Below, piece by piece: positions 37,213 through 47,940 of a stretch of DNA of 64,000 nt; positions within the stretch are counted from its first letter, which is position 1; each line of letters starts with the position of its first letter. The DNA is from Spirodela intermedia (lineage: Eukaryota > Streptophyta > Magnoliopsida > Alismatales > Araceae), in contig LR746274.1 of assembly GCA_902729315.2 (NCBI GenBank), positions 4,553,037-4,617,036 of the forward strand. The letters are read 5' to 3'. The position numbers were made by a program, and so were the translations under genes. Below the pieces are notes generated by a model. That model saw only the letters and a program-made list of their open reading frames with translations, did no database searches and had not been told where the DNA came from.

Positions 37213-38064
37213 GCCCGGCGAACGCGAATCAGGCGGAAACAGAGTTCGCCCGGCGATTCTTACGTAGGCGATTACAGACGACTCAATTAATCAAATTAAG
37301 ATCTGTAAAAGCCGGAAGAATCGTAATTGAACGAAGTATAGTTTGGTAAATAAAAATCAACAAAGTATCACTAAATGAAGCGTAAATTAAATTGAAAGCA
37401 GGAAAACAGAGTTCCGGCGTCGCGACGGCGATGCGTCGGCGATGCACCGGAATCCTGAGCGTTCGGGAGGGTCGTCGTGCAGTGTCCACGGCCTCGAAGG
37501 CTCTCCTTGGACAAAGACGACGTGGGCAATCTCTAGATCTTCTCGCGAAGTCTAGAGACCAATGAAGTGGGTCGTCGAATCGTCTCCGGCGGCTGTCACC
37601 CAGCGGAGCGGAAAAACAGCGACTTTGTGGCTCTCCGGCGACTGTCACCCGACAGAGAGGAGCTGGATGGAGGTGAGGCACGTGTTAGGGAGCTTCATCC
37701 TCAGGTCCGCGCAGCAAGAGGAGGCTCTTCATCGCATCTGGTACGCTCTCAGGAGGTGGTGACAGGTCTCTCGGCAGATCGTCCTCTTCCCGACGACGGC
37801 TTGTTCGTCGATCAATCGGAGATGATTTACTCAATGGATTCACGATCCTTTTATCGCGAATCATTCAGCAATTTTAGTAGCAATGCTCCGCGAATCGCGT
37901 TGACGAGATTTTCGCCGATGATTCAGCGATTCTCGTTGCTTAATCCTTCACCGGCGATCTGCAAGAAAGTCGCGATAATCAGATAAAAATATATGAATTT
38001 TGACTCTGGGAGGCTTCGAACCCGCGCCGGTCGCCCCGCCTCTTCTGAGGAAGGTGTGGGTTTA

Positions 38065-38107
38065 GTCCCACATCAGTTGTACGCCAAGTTTTCGGGCGAA
38101 TATATAG
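38065..38107 (+). promoter_or_regulatory. snRNA-type USE plus TATA box at Pol III spacing
   Basis: GTCCCACATCA (38,065-38,075) matches the plant snRNA upstream sequence element RTCCCACATCG at all but the last base. TATATA starts at 38,101, leaving exactly 25 nt between them. In plant snRNA genes about 25 bp specifies Pol III (U6, U3) and about 33-34 bp specifies Pol II. The same arrangement occurs at 33,220-33,261 and, with a perfect GTCCCACATCG, on the minus strand at 42,237-42,196. It could instead be an ordinary Pol II LTR TATA box. Confidence 0.5.
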
Positions 38108-38127
38108 TAATGTTAGCTTTATGAGCA

Positions 38128-38325
38128 AAGTCCCTTCTCTCGCGTGTACGACCACTCCTTGCCCCACAGCCGGCTGGCCACCGGTGACGTGGAAGGGGAG
38201 TGGCGTACGCGTGCCTATCGGTCCCCAAGCCAAGCCGCTCGAGTCCCTGCTCGTGGCTTACTCCCCGACTATGCTTCCGACCCGCTTGCGGGCACGGTTG
38301 GCCGGCGGGTTCTCCCATTTTTGCA
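38128..38325 (+). ncRNA. Candidate structured LTR transcript downstream of the USE/TATA
   Basis: Predicted from position only: a start about 25 nt after the TATA box and a stop at the TTTTT near 38,318-38,323, giving about 190 nt. The region is GC-rich and can fold. CCACTCC…GGAGTGG is extended by GTAC…GTAC, CCCGC-tt-GCGGG is a tight hairpin, and AAGCC…GGCTT encloses a GCTCGAG arm. It does not match U6, U3, 7SL or MRP RNA as I know them. It may simply be the R region of an LTR. Confidence 0.25.
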
Positions 38326-38795
38326 ATATTTTATTTTTATTTCTTGTTCTTCATTTATCTCAAAAATAAGACTGTAAAAATCGTATAAAATCACATAATT
38401 ACCCAAAAATTCACGTTAATCAATTGAAAACCAAAAATCATTCTTTAACACAAATATAAGTCTATTTATCATGAGTTAAGGCTAAAACTATATTATTTAC
38501 TAATTATTAACTCATGATAATGAAGACTTATCAACTTACTTGTAGGCCCAGTTGGCTAGTGAGTCCCCCCTATTTTGCTATATTTTTATTTTGATTTCTT
38601 TTTCTTTATTTATCTCAAAAATAAGATTATAAAAATCTTATAAATTTGTAAAAAACATATAATTAATTAAAAAATTATGTTCATTAGCTAAAAACTACAT
38701 TTTACAATTTAACACAAATATGTCTATTTATCATGAGTTAAGATTAAAACTATATTATTTACTAGTTATTAACTCATGATAATGAAGACTTATCA

Positions 38796-41769
38796 GCCAC
38801 TTATCAACCTATAATCTTACTATCAAAGCTACAGGTATTATCTTTCACTTGCATCACGATTAAACATATTATCTCCTTTTAACTATAATAGTAAAACGAA
38901 GAATGTTACTAGGCCATTTTCTAGATAAATATTTTTTTATCAAAAGCCACGATTACCATGAAGATGTAGAGGAGTTAGGCCATCATGTGCAACTCCTCCT
39001 GATTTATACTACATAGAAGGGAAATAGCTCACTGCGTAGCTCGAAGCTTCATCAAATCTTCATGGTGACCATTACCATGATAAATACCCTATCACTTCCC
39101 ATGACTTCTCAACTCCTCTAGTAGTAGTGATGAGATGGCAAGGAGGGTTTGCATCATACATCTTATTGTGTATCATTTGGTTGCATGTTGAACTAGGTTC
39201 CCACTATGCATTGTGCATTCCCATATATTTTCACTAAGCATGCGATAAGAAGGGAGAAACCCCGCCGTCTTTGCTATGTTAAGCTGTCCGGGTATTGTGT
39301 CCCATTGCATTGAGGACTATGCTGAAAGATAAGATGATTCTTGCTCCTGAAAGAACAAGAACATGTGCGACTGTGGACATTAGAGGATCCTCATATATCT
39401 AGTGTGACTCAAGACAAATGGGGAAAATGCACACGTGCAAGTACAGACTCATAGATATTGCTACACAATTAACTAAATTTTCTTGTAAGTAGAGTTTGGT
39501 AGATGCACACAACTTGAAACAACTACAAGCCACCTGCCGATAGAAGAAAAAAAGATTGGATCGAGAAACTTAAAGAAAATCATTTGAAGTAGGATACTCA
39601 TTCTTTTAATAGATCAAAAACCAATTCCATCATGAGGTTAGGATCAAGCATATATGTAATTAAAGTGGGTAATTCTATAATCTCTTGTTGACAATGAGAA
39701 GAAGATATATTAAATCACTTGAGTGGAGTAGGAAGCCGATTTAGCAGATGATTTGTTTGTGTGCTTCAACAATTTCAAAATCTAAGTCGTGGGCTTTGGC
39801 ATAGTAAGCTCTAGCATTGTAGGGCATCAACACTTCGATGGTCACATGAACTTGAATTTACTCGGTGATGGTGTTGCAAATAAATAGAATGATGAGAAGA
39901 GGTGAGAAGGGTAGATTGTGAAGAAATAATTAAAATAACCTAAGCCCATGGGCTTAGAATAGTAGGGTCAGGCCCTAAGTCTGAAGTTTGATTCTTAGAT
40001 ACTTGAAACCAACTCAATTCGAAGCAGTCAGATCCAAACCTCTGGCAACATATAATGGTGCGAGTCAGCTAAGTTTAATGACAAGAGTCCTAGAGACACC
40101 AGCAGAAGACTGGAGAAAGCAAACAAATCAAATAAAGTTGAAGATCCCTCTCTTTCTATGTCCTTTACTGCTAACTTTGTCAGTCCACAGTGGAATGCAT
40201 CTGAGTCTCGTTAGACCCAGCGGAAGATTTAGTTTGGGACCGTGAAGCAAACCTTATTGGGAGCAAGCTGAGAAGAAAGTGAGCAAGCCCCATCGATCGG
40301 TGTAGTTGTGAGTCTTAGGTGGCCTGGCAAATGGTTAAATTAGGCTCCAATTGGAAGCAACGGGGTCCTCACAACTAACTGAATTGGGGAACAGAGTCCT
40401 CGAGACAAACTCCCAAAATCAGAGCGAAAGAAGACGTAAATCTCAATAAAAGATGCCACCCTCAAAAAAGTACAGTTTGCAGCCTTTCATAGGTCTTTTA
40501 GTTCCAAAAATAAAAACAGAAATACTTGTGAATTCATAGTAGAGAAAGTCACTGAAATCCGGACAATTGAGATGTGACATCGGTAGTAGCGAATGAACTC
40601 TGGACTTTCCTCCGACTGATGAAGTTGAACCATTTGATCTTTTGGGTCATGAGGTGGTTGCTCGACATTCATTGAACATCTAGTTTTCTGAAGGTGAAGT
40701 GCTTCAGATCCTGGCTATATGGCATCTGAAGTTATTGCAAAAACGGTGGAGTCCGAAAGGGCCTCAGTTTTGGCGTCAGTGTGTTTCTCATCTCTCACCT
40801 CTCTCTCCCTCTTTATCTTTAGTCGATGTATGTTGCAATTTCTTCTATTGAGCAAGTAGAGGAACGAGGATGCTCATTTTGAACACTTGGAAATATCTTC
40901 ATCAGACATGCTGGTGTTGACAATTGCCAAAAGTCTACATGTAGGAACTTATCTTGATATCTTACATACCTTTGAAAGGAAACCAATGCTGGAGAACCAA
41001 AGCCGACTCCCAAGGCATAAAGAGTAGACAATTATATATGAATGAGAGAGTCTTGATGTGTAGTACATTTCATCTTCTTGTTCTTATCACCAGCTTCAAA
41101 TGACTGAATGGGACAGTCCAGATCCTCTCTCTCCTCTCTCTACAAGGGTTCTCTAGCGTATTCTAGTGGGATATGTTGGATAGACATATAGTGAAATATG
41201 TACGATTGTTGGGATTTTTACTTGTGTTCAGGAATGAACATGGTACAGACAATATTTTGGGAAACAAGAACATGTCGTTTGTGGAATAAATCCTATAAAA
41301 GGCAATATTGATCGTAAGACAAAATCTTACCCCTGTTGGGTACACAAACATACTCGCAAGATAATCCAACAAAGATGATCCTGGGTTCTACACTATGTTG
41401 ATTATGTCTTACAACATGAAATTTTTAAAGGCTGTTAGTGCGAACAAAATCAATTGTAGAAAAAAAATCAAACTTGTACAATTAGGAGCTGAGAAAGTTA
41501 ACTGCACTATTGGAAAACACATGGATCTATGCGGTTCAATATTCCTAGCCATGAGAAAGGTAGCAGTTATGTTTCTTTAAAATGTGGAAGAAATCATGGA
41601 CACAAAAAGCTTAAAAGTCAAAATAATTGGAATTCGCAAGAAATTTTTCACATTTGACTTGTAAGGTTATAGTATTGTGATCTGAATAATACCTTTAAAT
41701 CACTAAACTTAAGGTGGTCTCTTCATTAGCCTCGCACTATACTCTTGGGTATTATATAGTTGTCACTGC
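38796..41769. repeat. Tandem segmental duplication, copy A (coding part lost)
   Basis: Blocks match copy B in order: 38,807-38,935 with 44,050-44,175; 38,965-39,180 with 44,905-45,130; 40,915-40,985 with 45,232-45,295; 41,375-41,510 with 45,480-45,620; 41,590-41,745 with 45,695-45,840. The segment corresponding to 44,180-44,890, which contains the glycine-rich gene, is missing, while TATAAAT (minus strand, about 38,990) survives. An unrelated 1.5-kb stretch (about 39,300-40,850) has no counterpart in copy B. Confidence 0.75.
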
Positions 41770-41774
41770 ACCAT

Positions 41775-43546
41775 TGATAAGTCTTCATTATCATGAGTTA
41801 ATAATTAGTAAATAATATAGTTTTAGCCTTAACTCATGATAAATAGACTTATATTTGTGTTAAAGCATGAAAAGTGGTTTTCAGTTGATTAACGTGAATT
41901 TTTGGGTAATTATGTGATTTTATACGATTTTTACAGTCTTAGTTTTGAGATAAATGAAGAACAAGAAATAAAAATAAAAATATTGCTAAATGGGGAGACC
42001 CGCCGGCCAGCCGGGCCCGCAAGCGGGTTGGAAGCGCAGTCGGGGAGTAGCCGCGAGCAGGGGCTCGAGCAGCTTGCTTGGATCGATAGGGGCACGTGTG
42101 CGCCATTCCCCTTCCACGTCATCGGTGGTCAGCCGGCTGTGGGGCAAGGAGTGGTCGTACACGCGAGAGGATTTTGCCTAAAAAGCTAACTTTACTATAT
42201 ATTCGCCCGAATAATCCGCGCACAACCGATGTGGGACTAAACCCGCGTCACACCTTGTTCAAGGCCGGGCGACCGCCGCGGGTTCGAATCCTCCCAGAGT
42301 CAAAATTCATATATTTTTAACTGATTATCGCGACTTTCCTGCAAATCGCCGGTGAAGGATTAAGCAACCGGAATCGCTGGATCATCGGCGAAAATCTCGT
42401 CAACGCGATTCGCGGAGCATTGCTACTAAAATTTCTGAACGATTCGCGATAAAAGGATCGCAATCCATCGAGTAAATCATCTCCGATTGATCGACGAACA
42501 AGCCGTCGTCGGGAAGAGGACGATCCGCCGGGAGACCAGTCGCCACCTCCTGAGAGCGTACCAGATGCGATGAAGAGCCTCCTCTTGCTGCGCGGACCTG
42601 AGGATGAAGCTCCCTAACACGCGCCTCACCTCCATCCAGCCCCTCTCCGTCGGGTGACAGCCGCCGGAGAGCCGCAAAGTCGCCGTTTTTCCGCTCCGCC
42701 GGGTGACAGCCGCCAGAGACGATTCGACGACCCACTTCATTGGTCTCTAGACTTCGCGAGAAGATCTAGAGATTGCCCACGTCGTCTTTCTCCAAGGAGA
42801 GCCTTCGAGGCCGTGGACACTGCACGACGACCCTCCCGAATGCTCAGGATTCCGGTGCATCGCCGACGCGTCGCCGTCGCGACGCCGGAACTTTGTTTTC
42901 CTACTTTATCTAGAGATTGCCCACGTCGTCTTTGTCCAAGGAGAGCCTTCGAGGTCGTGGACACTGCACGACGATCCTCCCGAACGCTCAGGATTCCGGT
43001 GCATCGCCGACGCATCGCCGTCGCGACGTCGGAACTCTGTTTTCCTGCTTTCAATTTAATTTACGCTTCATTTAGTGATACTTTGTTGATTTTTATTTAC
43101 CAAACTATACTTCGTTCAACTACGATTCTTCCGGCTTTTACAGATCTTAATTTGATTAATTGAGTCGTCTGTAATCGCCTACGTAAGAATCGCCGGGCGG
43201 AACTCTGTTTCCGCCTGATTCGCGTTCGCCGGGCGCTGACGTCATCCTGACGTCCGCACCCTTATTTCCTCTTTTTTTTGTGAATTTTAAATATATTTCC
43301 TTTTTATTTCCTAGTATAAAATTCGTAAGAAAATTGTACTCATTGAGAAAAATTCTAAATAATTACCAGATATTATATTACATCCCTATGATCGACCTAG
43401 AAAATTACCACTATTTTTGGGATTTGTATTGAATTATAATTGATATATTTATTTTGAAATACTTCTAAATATCCGAAAATTCGTATTTTCTAGTTTTATA
43501 AATTTTAAATTTGCGTGATTTAATATACAACGACTGAGTCACGTCA
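41775..43546 (-). mobile_element. Solo LTR, 1.63-kb family, minus strand, with internal duplication
   Basis: TGATAAGTCTTCATTATC to CTGAGTCACGTCA, the reverse complement of the family. Perfect target repeats ACCAT flank it (41,770-41,774 and 43,547-43,551). It is 1,772 bp because a 144-bp unit is tandemly duplicated (42,764-42,907 and 42,908-43,051). It contains the perfect USE GTCCCACATCG and TATATA at 25-nt spacing on the minus strand. ORFs up to 169 codons here are accidental. Confidence 0.95.
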
Positions 43547-43551
43547 ACCAT

Positions 43552-44045
43552 CAATGGTAAGAAGTCCTCATTAGCTTTTTTTCGTTGGCTTAGAAGAGAG
43601 GGTAAGTACTTGGAGGAGGAAGTGATACAAAGAGTATGTGTGAATTGTATTTTCTCTAAGGTTACGTTAGTCTTTTTTTGGAATCAGTTGTTCGCTTACA
43701 TGTATCGACACTAAGAAGGAGACCGGTGGAGTGGAAGACAAAGATAGAGATAGGGAGAGAAAGAGAGGAGGGAGAGAGAGAGAGAGGGGAGTAGAGCGAG
43801 AGAAGGTGAGGGAAGGGAGGGAGATAAAGAGCCAGAGGGCAGAGAGGGTGGTAGAGAGAGATGAAGAGAAAGCTAGGGAGAGTAAGAGAGTGGCGTAGGG
43901 AGAGATAAGAGGGTGTGAGAGGGGGAGGGAGAGAGGGGGAGAGGGAGCAGGGGAGAGCGAGAAGACAAAAGAAAGAAGTTAGAGGAAAGAATATAGAGAG
44001 AGCGAGAGGAGAAATACAGAGAGTGTGAGGGAGACGACATGTATC
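43552..44045. repeat. Purine-rich low-complexity tract
   Basis: From about 43,730 to 44,035 the plus strand is almost pure GA/GGA-type sequence. The 138-aa minus-strand ORF that covers it (Leu/Ser/Pro-rich) is a composition artefact. Confidence 0.75.
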
Positions 44046-44609
44046 GACCTGTAGTCTTACTATCAAAGCTATTATCATTTAGTTGCATAACAATTAAATG
44101 CATTATCTCCTTTTTGACAAAACTAGGTGAATGAATAATATTAGTTGGCCATTTTCTAGTAAATATTTTTCTTTGGCAGTAAAATATAGTTTTAATTGGT
44201 TATATAGGTAATTGTTAGGGATCGTTCAATTTCTCACTCTCAATGTTTCGATATGGAATTGATCTTCTTTGTGATTTCTACTTTGTTCGCACTAATATGA
44301 TTCAAATATTTTGTTTTGTAGCAAAAAAAGAAGGCATAATCAGTAAAGAACAGAACCCAAGAATACATTCCTTCTGCTCATCTCGTGAGTATGATTTTTC
44401 GTTCACGTTATCTATGGCCATTGTTAGCCTATCTACCATGGACGCGAAACATTCTCATTTCGGGAAATATGTTTTGAAATGAATTCAGTAATTAAACAGA
44501 CATGTAGAAATCCCAGCAATAGTACAGACTCCAATATAGATATCTGGAGAACTATCACACTATGAAACACTAGATAAGTCTTGTGATCTCTCGCTCTCTC
44601 CCTCTCTCT

Positions 44610-44873
44610 TTACCAAAAGAAAAAGATGTATGTGGCAAAGGGGAAAATTACTTCACTGAGAGACTTTTGGGCAGCAGACGCGGAGGAACCGCGAGGCCAA
44701 ATACCTCCGCCGCCCCCCCGCCCACTGCTGCCCCCCCGCCCACCGCCCACGCCCCCGCCGCCAAACCACCGTGCTACCACCGTTGTAGGTGAGGTCATCA
44801 TCAAGACCCCTACGATTAACAACGTGACGAGCGAGTGGCGGTGAGACAGCAAGAGCCTTGGCATGGTTGCCAT
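44610..44873 (-). CDS. Small secreted glycine-rich protein
   Basis: An 87-aa protein. It begins MATMPRLLLSHRHS and has a hydrophobic core LVTLLIVGVLMM. A signal-peptidase site is plausible after TVVA (about residue 34), leaving a mature chain of RWFGGGGVGGGRGGSS…GRGGGGGIW then PRGSSASAAQKS. The last 18 residues (…IFPFATYIFFFW) are unlike the rest, so a 3' intron or a different end is possible. The frame is supported by a paralogue at 58.6 kb that keeps LATLLVVGVLM-SP-TVVAR with mostly third-position changes and a codon-sized gap. TATAAAT lies 56 bp upstream of the ATG. An ATG at 44,886 opens a different frame (77 codons) that the paralogue does not support. A wall or apoplast role would be typical of glycine-rich proteins but is inference. 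Confidence 0.6.
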   Translation of the reverse strand: MATMPRLLLSHRHSLVTLLIVGVLMMTSPTTVVARWFGGGGVGGGRGGSSGRGGGGGIWPRGSSASAAQKSLSEVIFPFATYIFFFW

Positions 44874-44928
44874 TCTCCGGAGGCATGAAAGTGGAGAGGA
44901 GTAAGGCCACCGCGTGCAACTCCTCCAG

Positions 44929-44935
44929 ATTTATA
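44929..44935 (-). promoter_or_regulatory. TATA box of the glycine-rich gene
   Basis: TATAAAT on the minus strand, followed by 'ctggaggagttgcacgcggtggc' before the ATG. The same context occurs at 38,990 (TATAAAT kept) and at about 58,540 (TACAAAT, mutated). Confidence 0.6.
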
Positions 44936-45850
44936 CTGCACGGAAGGGAAATGACTCACCACCACCTTCCTTGAAGCTTCATGAAGCTTCATCACACCTC
45001 TATTTCAAACATTGACATGATAAATGCCCTGTCACTGTCCACGACTTCTCAACTCTTCCAGTAGCAGGGATGAGACGGCAGCAAGGTTAGTGGCTTACGT
45101 CCCGCTGTGTATGTTTTGGTTGGAATTTGAACTAGGTTCTATCCAGAGTGTCTACTTTAAGCTGAAAGAAGTTTGTATAGCAGATGTCGAAACATATTTT
45201 CTTATACATATACTCGTCATATATGCTAATGTTGACAAGTGTTAAGAAGTCAACTAGTGGGAACTTATCCTGATGTTTTACGTACCTTTGAAGGAAATCA
45301 TTTATTACCTACCTTTCCAAGTCAACAAGATGTTTGCTTCTCGAAGCATTATTTTTTAATTACGTCTGATTCATTGCCGAATTTTGGAACGAAAACTTCT
45401 TTGGGAAATGACGACTTAAACCTAAGACAAGAAGTCTCGCTCATTAGATAAACTTAAACCTACGGGAGAGATAAACTAAGGAAGATGATCCTAGGTTCTA
45501 CTCGATATTAATAATGCGTCTACATCACGAAATAATTAAAGATTGTAAATATGAACAAAACCAAGAGCGGGAAGATTATCAAACTTGTAAAATTAAGAGC
45601 CGAGAAAGTTAAGATCCTCACTTGAAATCGTATAGATTTTTGCTGCTAAATATTTATGGGCATGAGAAAAGTAGCTTTTTATTTTTTAAAAATTAAAAAT
45701 AAATCATGGACACAAAAAATTGTAACAAAATCAAAATAATTATAATATGTAAGAAAATCTTTCACATGACTTGGAAAGTCTAGTATTTGATTTGAATAAT
45801 GTCTTTTAATGCATGAACTTAAAGTGGCCTCTTCAATTGTATAGAACTAT

Positions 45851-47470
45851 AGCCATGGGGTCCTATATTGTTATTATTGGCTATAGGGGCCTTGCCTTTG
45901 GAAACACAGGTCTTTGATAGAAGAACCACAAATAGGTCTATCATGTAGATACCAACTATTAGGCCACCATAATTATTTACATCTGAAAATACATTATGAT
46001 TACAATTACTTGCCATTTGGAGGGAAATGATACATCATTGATCCTTTTACTAATGAAAGAGATTTCCTATCCAAGATGAGGATCATGATATATATTGGCA
46101 TTCATACATTGTCATATATCTGTTCTAGTCTTTTTGCCTAATGTACATGGACAAAAATAAAAGGCTAACTCTTGAAGTAGGATTTTTTACTCCATTTCAA
46201 AGAATGATGATTTTGCTAAAACTTCTCAATCTCTTGCTGTCAATATTTGCCTATATTTTGTGCCAAGTTGAATTCCTAAATTTGAGTATGATTCTATAAA
46301 CTTAGACCTATATACATCAGGTTCGGTATGAAAGTCTAGACTCAAATTCATCTACTTTAAACCATCTCATAATCACAATCACAATCACAATCGCCCAAAC
46401 ATCAAAAACATTTACATGCTAGGCTTCACATGTCATCAAGGTAGTGGTAGTTGTGAAAAGATATGGCCTTGCTTCATTGATGCCCATCTCTAGGATCATT
46501 CTTTGATGTTGGGTTTGGAATTCAAAGAAAAAGAAGGCCTTATCATGATGGTTCTCTCTTCCTGACCTCTTGTTGGTTCCTCCATGCTTTAGACATTTAT
46601 ATATGATATTTATATGCATGAAGATGGTCCCACCCTATCCTTCTACTGGCGTTGCTATGCTCATTATGGTCACTATTGATTCACCTTCAGTTAACTTTAT
46701 TAGACAACATATTGAAACCAATGGACCCTACTTTATCAGATTATATTTGATCTGGTTATTTCATAATTAATGGGTTCCCACATTTCTACACCTTGATATC
46801 AAGGAATGTTATATAATGGTCATTGATTGATCTCCATTTGACTAAAAATATTCAGTTTCATACTCAAGAAAATACTATTTTCATCATGTTGTTATTAATT
46901 TCATTCAATTTATTTCAAAAAAAGTGTATTATGTATTAATAAAAATCGCTAAGCCAACTTCATACGTCAGATTTCTGTCATATGATAACATATCATTACT
47001 TGGTGCATATTGAGTTGAGTAAATCTTCCAAACTTCAATATAATTATATTTTATAAGCTGAATATTTTGTTTAAAATATTTCTCAGCTCAATTGAACTTA
47101 AATCTCCTTGCTCTTCATTTTCTAATAATCAACCTTCATGATGTAAATTTTATTAAATTAATATAACCTTAAAATTTGAGGATCAATCATTGTTCAAACT
47201 TGTCCAATACTAGAAAAAAAATATAACATGTACATAGTCGGATAACAAATATAAATAATATATAGAAATGAGTCAACTCTAGTTATACTTAATTGACTTT
47301 GAGTTGGATGACCCCACCCCTTAATTAGATTAGTTCAATTGAATTGGTTGCATCACACATATATTTATCCTCTTATATAATAAAATGTAGGTTGGACCAA
47401 CTAAAGTGAAAAATCCAATGTGGATTTACATTTAACCAAACTTAGAAAGGTAATAATAAGGTTCAGCCCC
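45851..47470. other. AT-rich intergenic DNA
   Basis: No gene supported. A triple 'tcacaa' run lies at 46,375-46,392. Short ORFs show no domain. Confidence 0.45.
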
Positions 47471-47940
47471 ACCCACCAGTTTTTAGTACTGCTTATGGAG
47501 AAGGCCCAATCTTTACTAAGCATTAATGTGGGAGTACTTTTAAAAGATGGGTGGGCTTGGGCCGAGCACAGTGAGGCCTAGGTTAGGCCCATTAACTTAT
47601 AAAGATAGTATTTATAAAATATCTGGAGTTTAAGCCTGTTTGTCAACGTTTCTTCATGGGAAAATTGGCTTAAAATCTGGACTTCTAAACCCATCATGCG
47701 AGATCAAATTGGGCCGGGCCTTGACTACATTAGAACAAAGAAGCAAAGTGTGTCGAACTTTCGGGCCGGGCCGACTCGTCTTATACTTGTAAAATGCCTC
47801 ATCAGTCGGGCTTTCAGGCCGGTTTGACACTTTCAGGTTTCTAAAGTAGCTAATGTTTCGGGCTTTCGGGTGGGCTTCATGTTGGATGGGCTGCCAAATG
47901 GGCCATTATCAGATCAGTAGACCATTTCTGGTGCAGGTCA
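47470..47940 (+). promoter_or_regulatory. eIF3m upstream region rich in GGGCC/GGCCCA words
   Basis: GGCCCA or TGGGCC words occur near 47,502, 47,558, 47,587 and 47,899, and GGGCCGGGCC-type words at 47,713 and 47,763. GGCCCA/TGGGCC 'site II' elements are typical of plant translation-factor promoters. However, the GGGCCGGGC…GGGCTTTCGGGC pattern also resembles a common dispersed plant repeat, so part of it may be transposon-derived. Confidence 0.45.

Larger units (their letters stand above)
36903..38533 (+). mobile_element. Young solo LTR nested inside an older copy
   Basis: TGACGTGACTCAGTCG to GAAGACTTATCA, 1,631 bp. It has perfect target repeats ACTTA (36,898-36,902 and 38,534-38,538), and the older copy continues directly on both sides. 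Its GC content is much higher than the older copies, consistent with less C-to-T drift. The many ORFs of 60-139 codons inside it recur as shadows in other frames and copies and are not genes. Confidence 0.95.
35526..38795 (+). mobile_element. Older solo LTR, 1.63-kb family, interrupted by a younger copy
   Basis: The left part (35,526-36,902) starts TAACAGGACTTAATCG, a drifted left end. The right part (38,539-38,795) carries the standard 3' end to GACTTATCA. Together they are about 1,634 bp, the full family length. A younger copy sits between them. No matching 5-bp flanks remain. Confidence 0.85.
44050..45850. repeat. Tandem segmental duplication, copy B (gene kept)
   Basis: Counterpart of copy A, with the five aligned blocks listed there. 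It contains the intact glycine-rich secreted protein gene on the minus strand between the first two blocks. Confidence 0.75.

Noticed and set aside
38128-38325. U6, U3, 7SL or MRP RNA gene
   Set aside because: The promoter-like module is right, but the downstream sequence lacks the conserved boxes of these RNAs as I know them.
42654-43163. 169-aa and related 105-139-aa ORFs in the solo LTRs
   Set aside because: They arise from GC-rich LTR sequence, appear on both strands and in several frames, and break in the older copies.
43662-44078. 138-aa Ser/Leu/Pro-rich ORF
   Set aside because: Translation of a purine-rich low-complexity tract.
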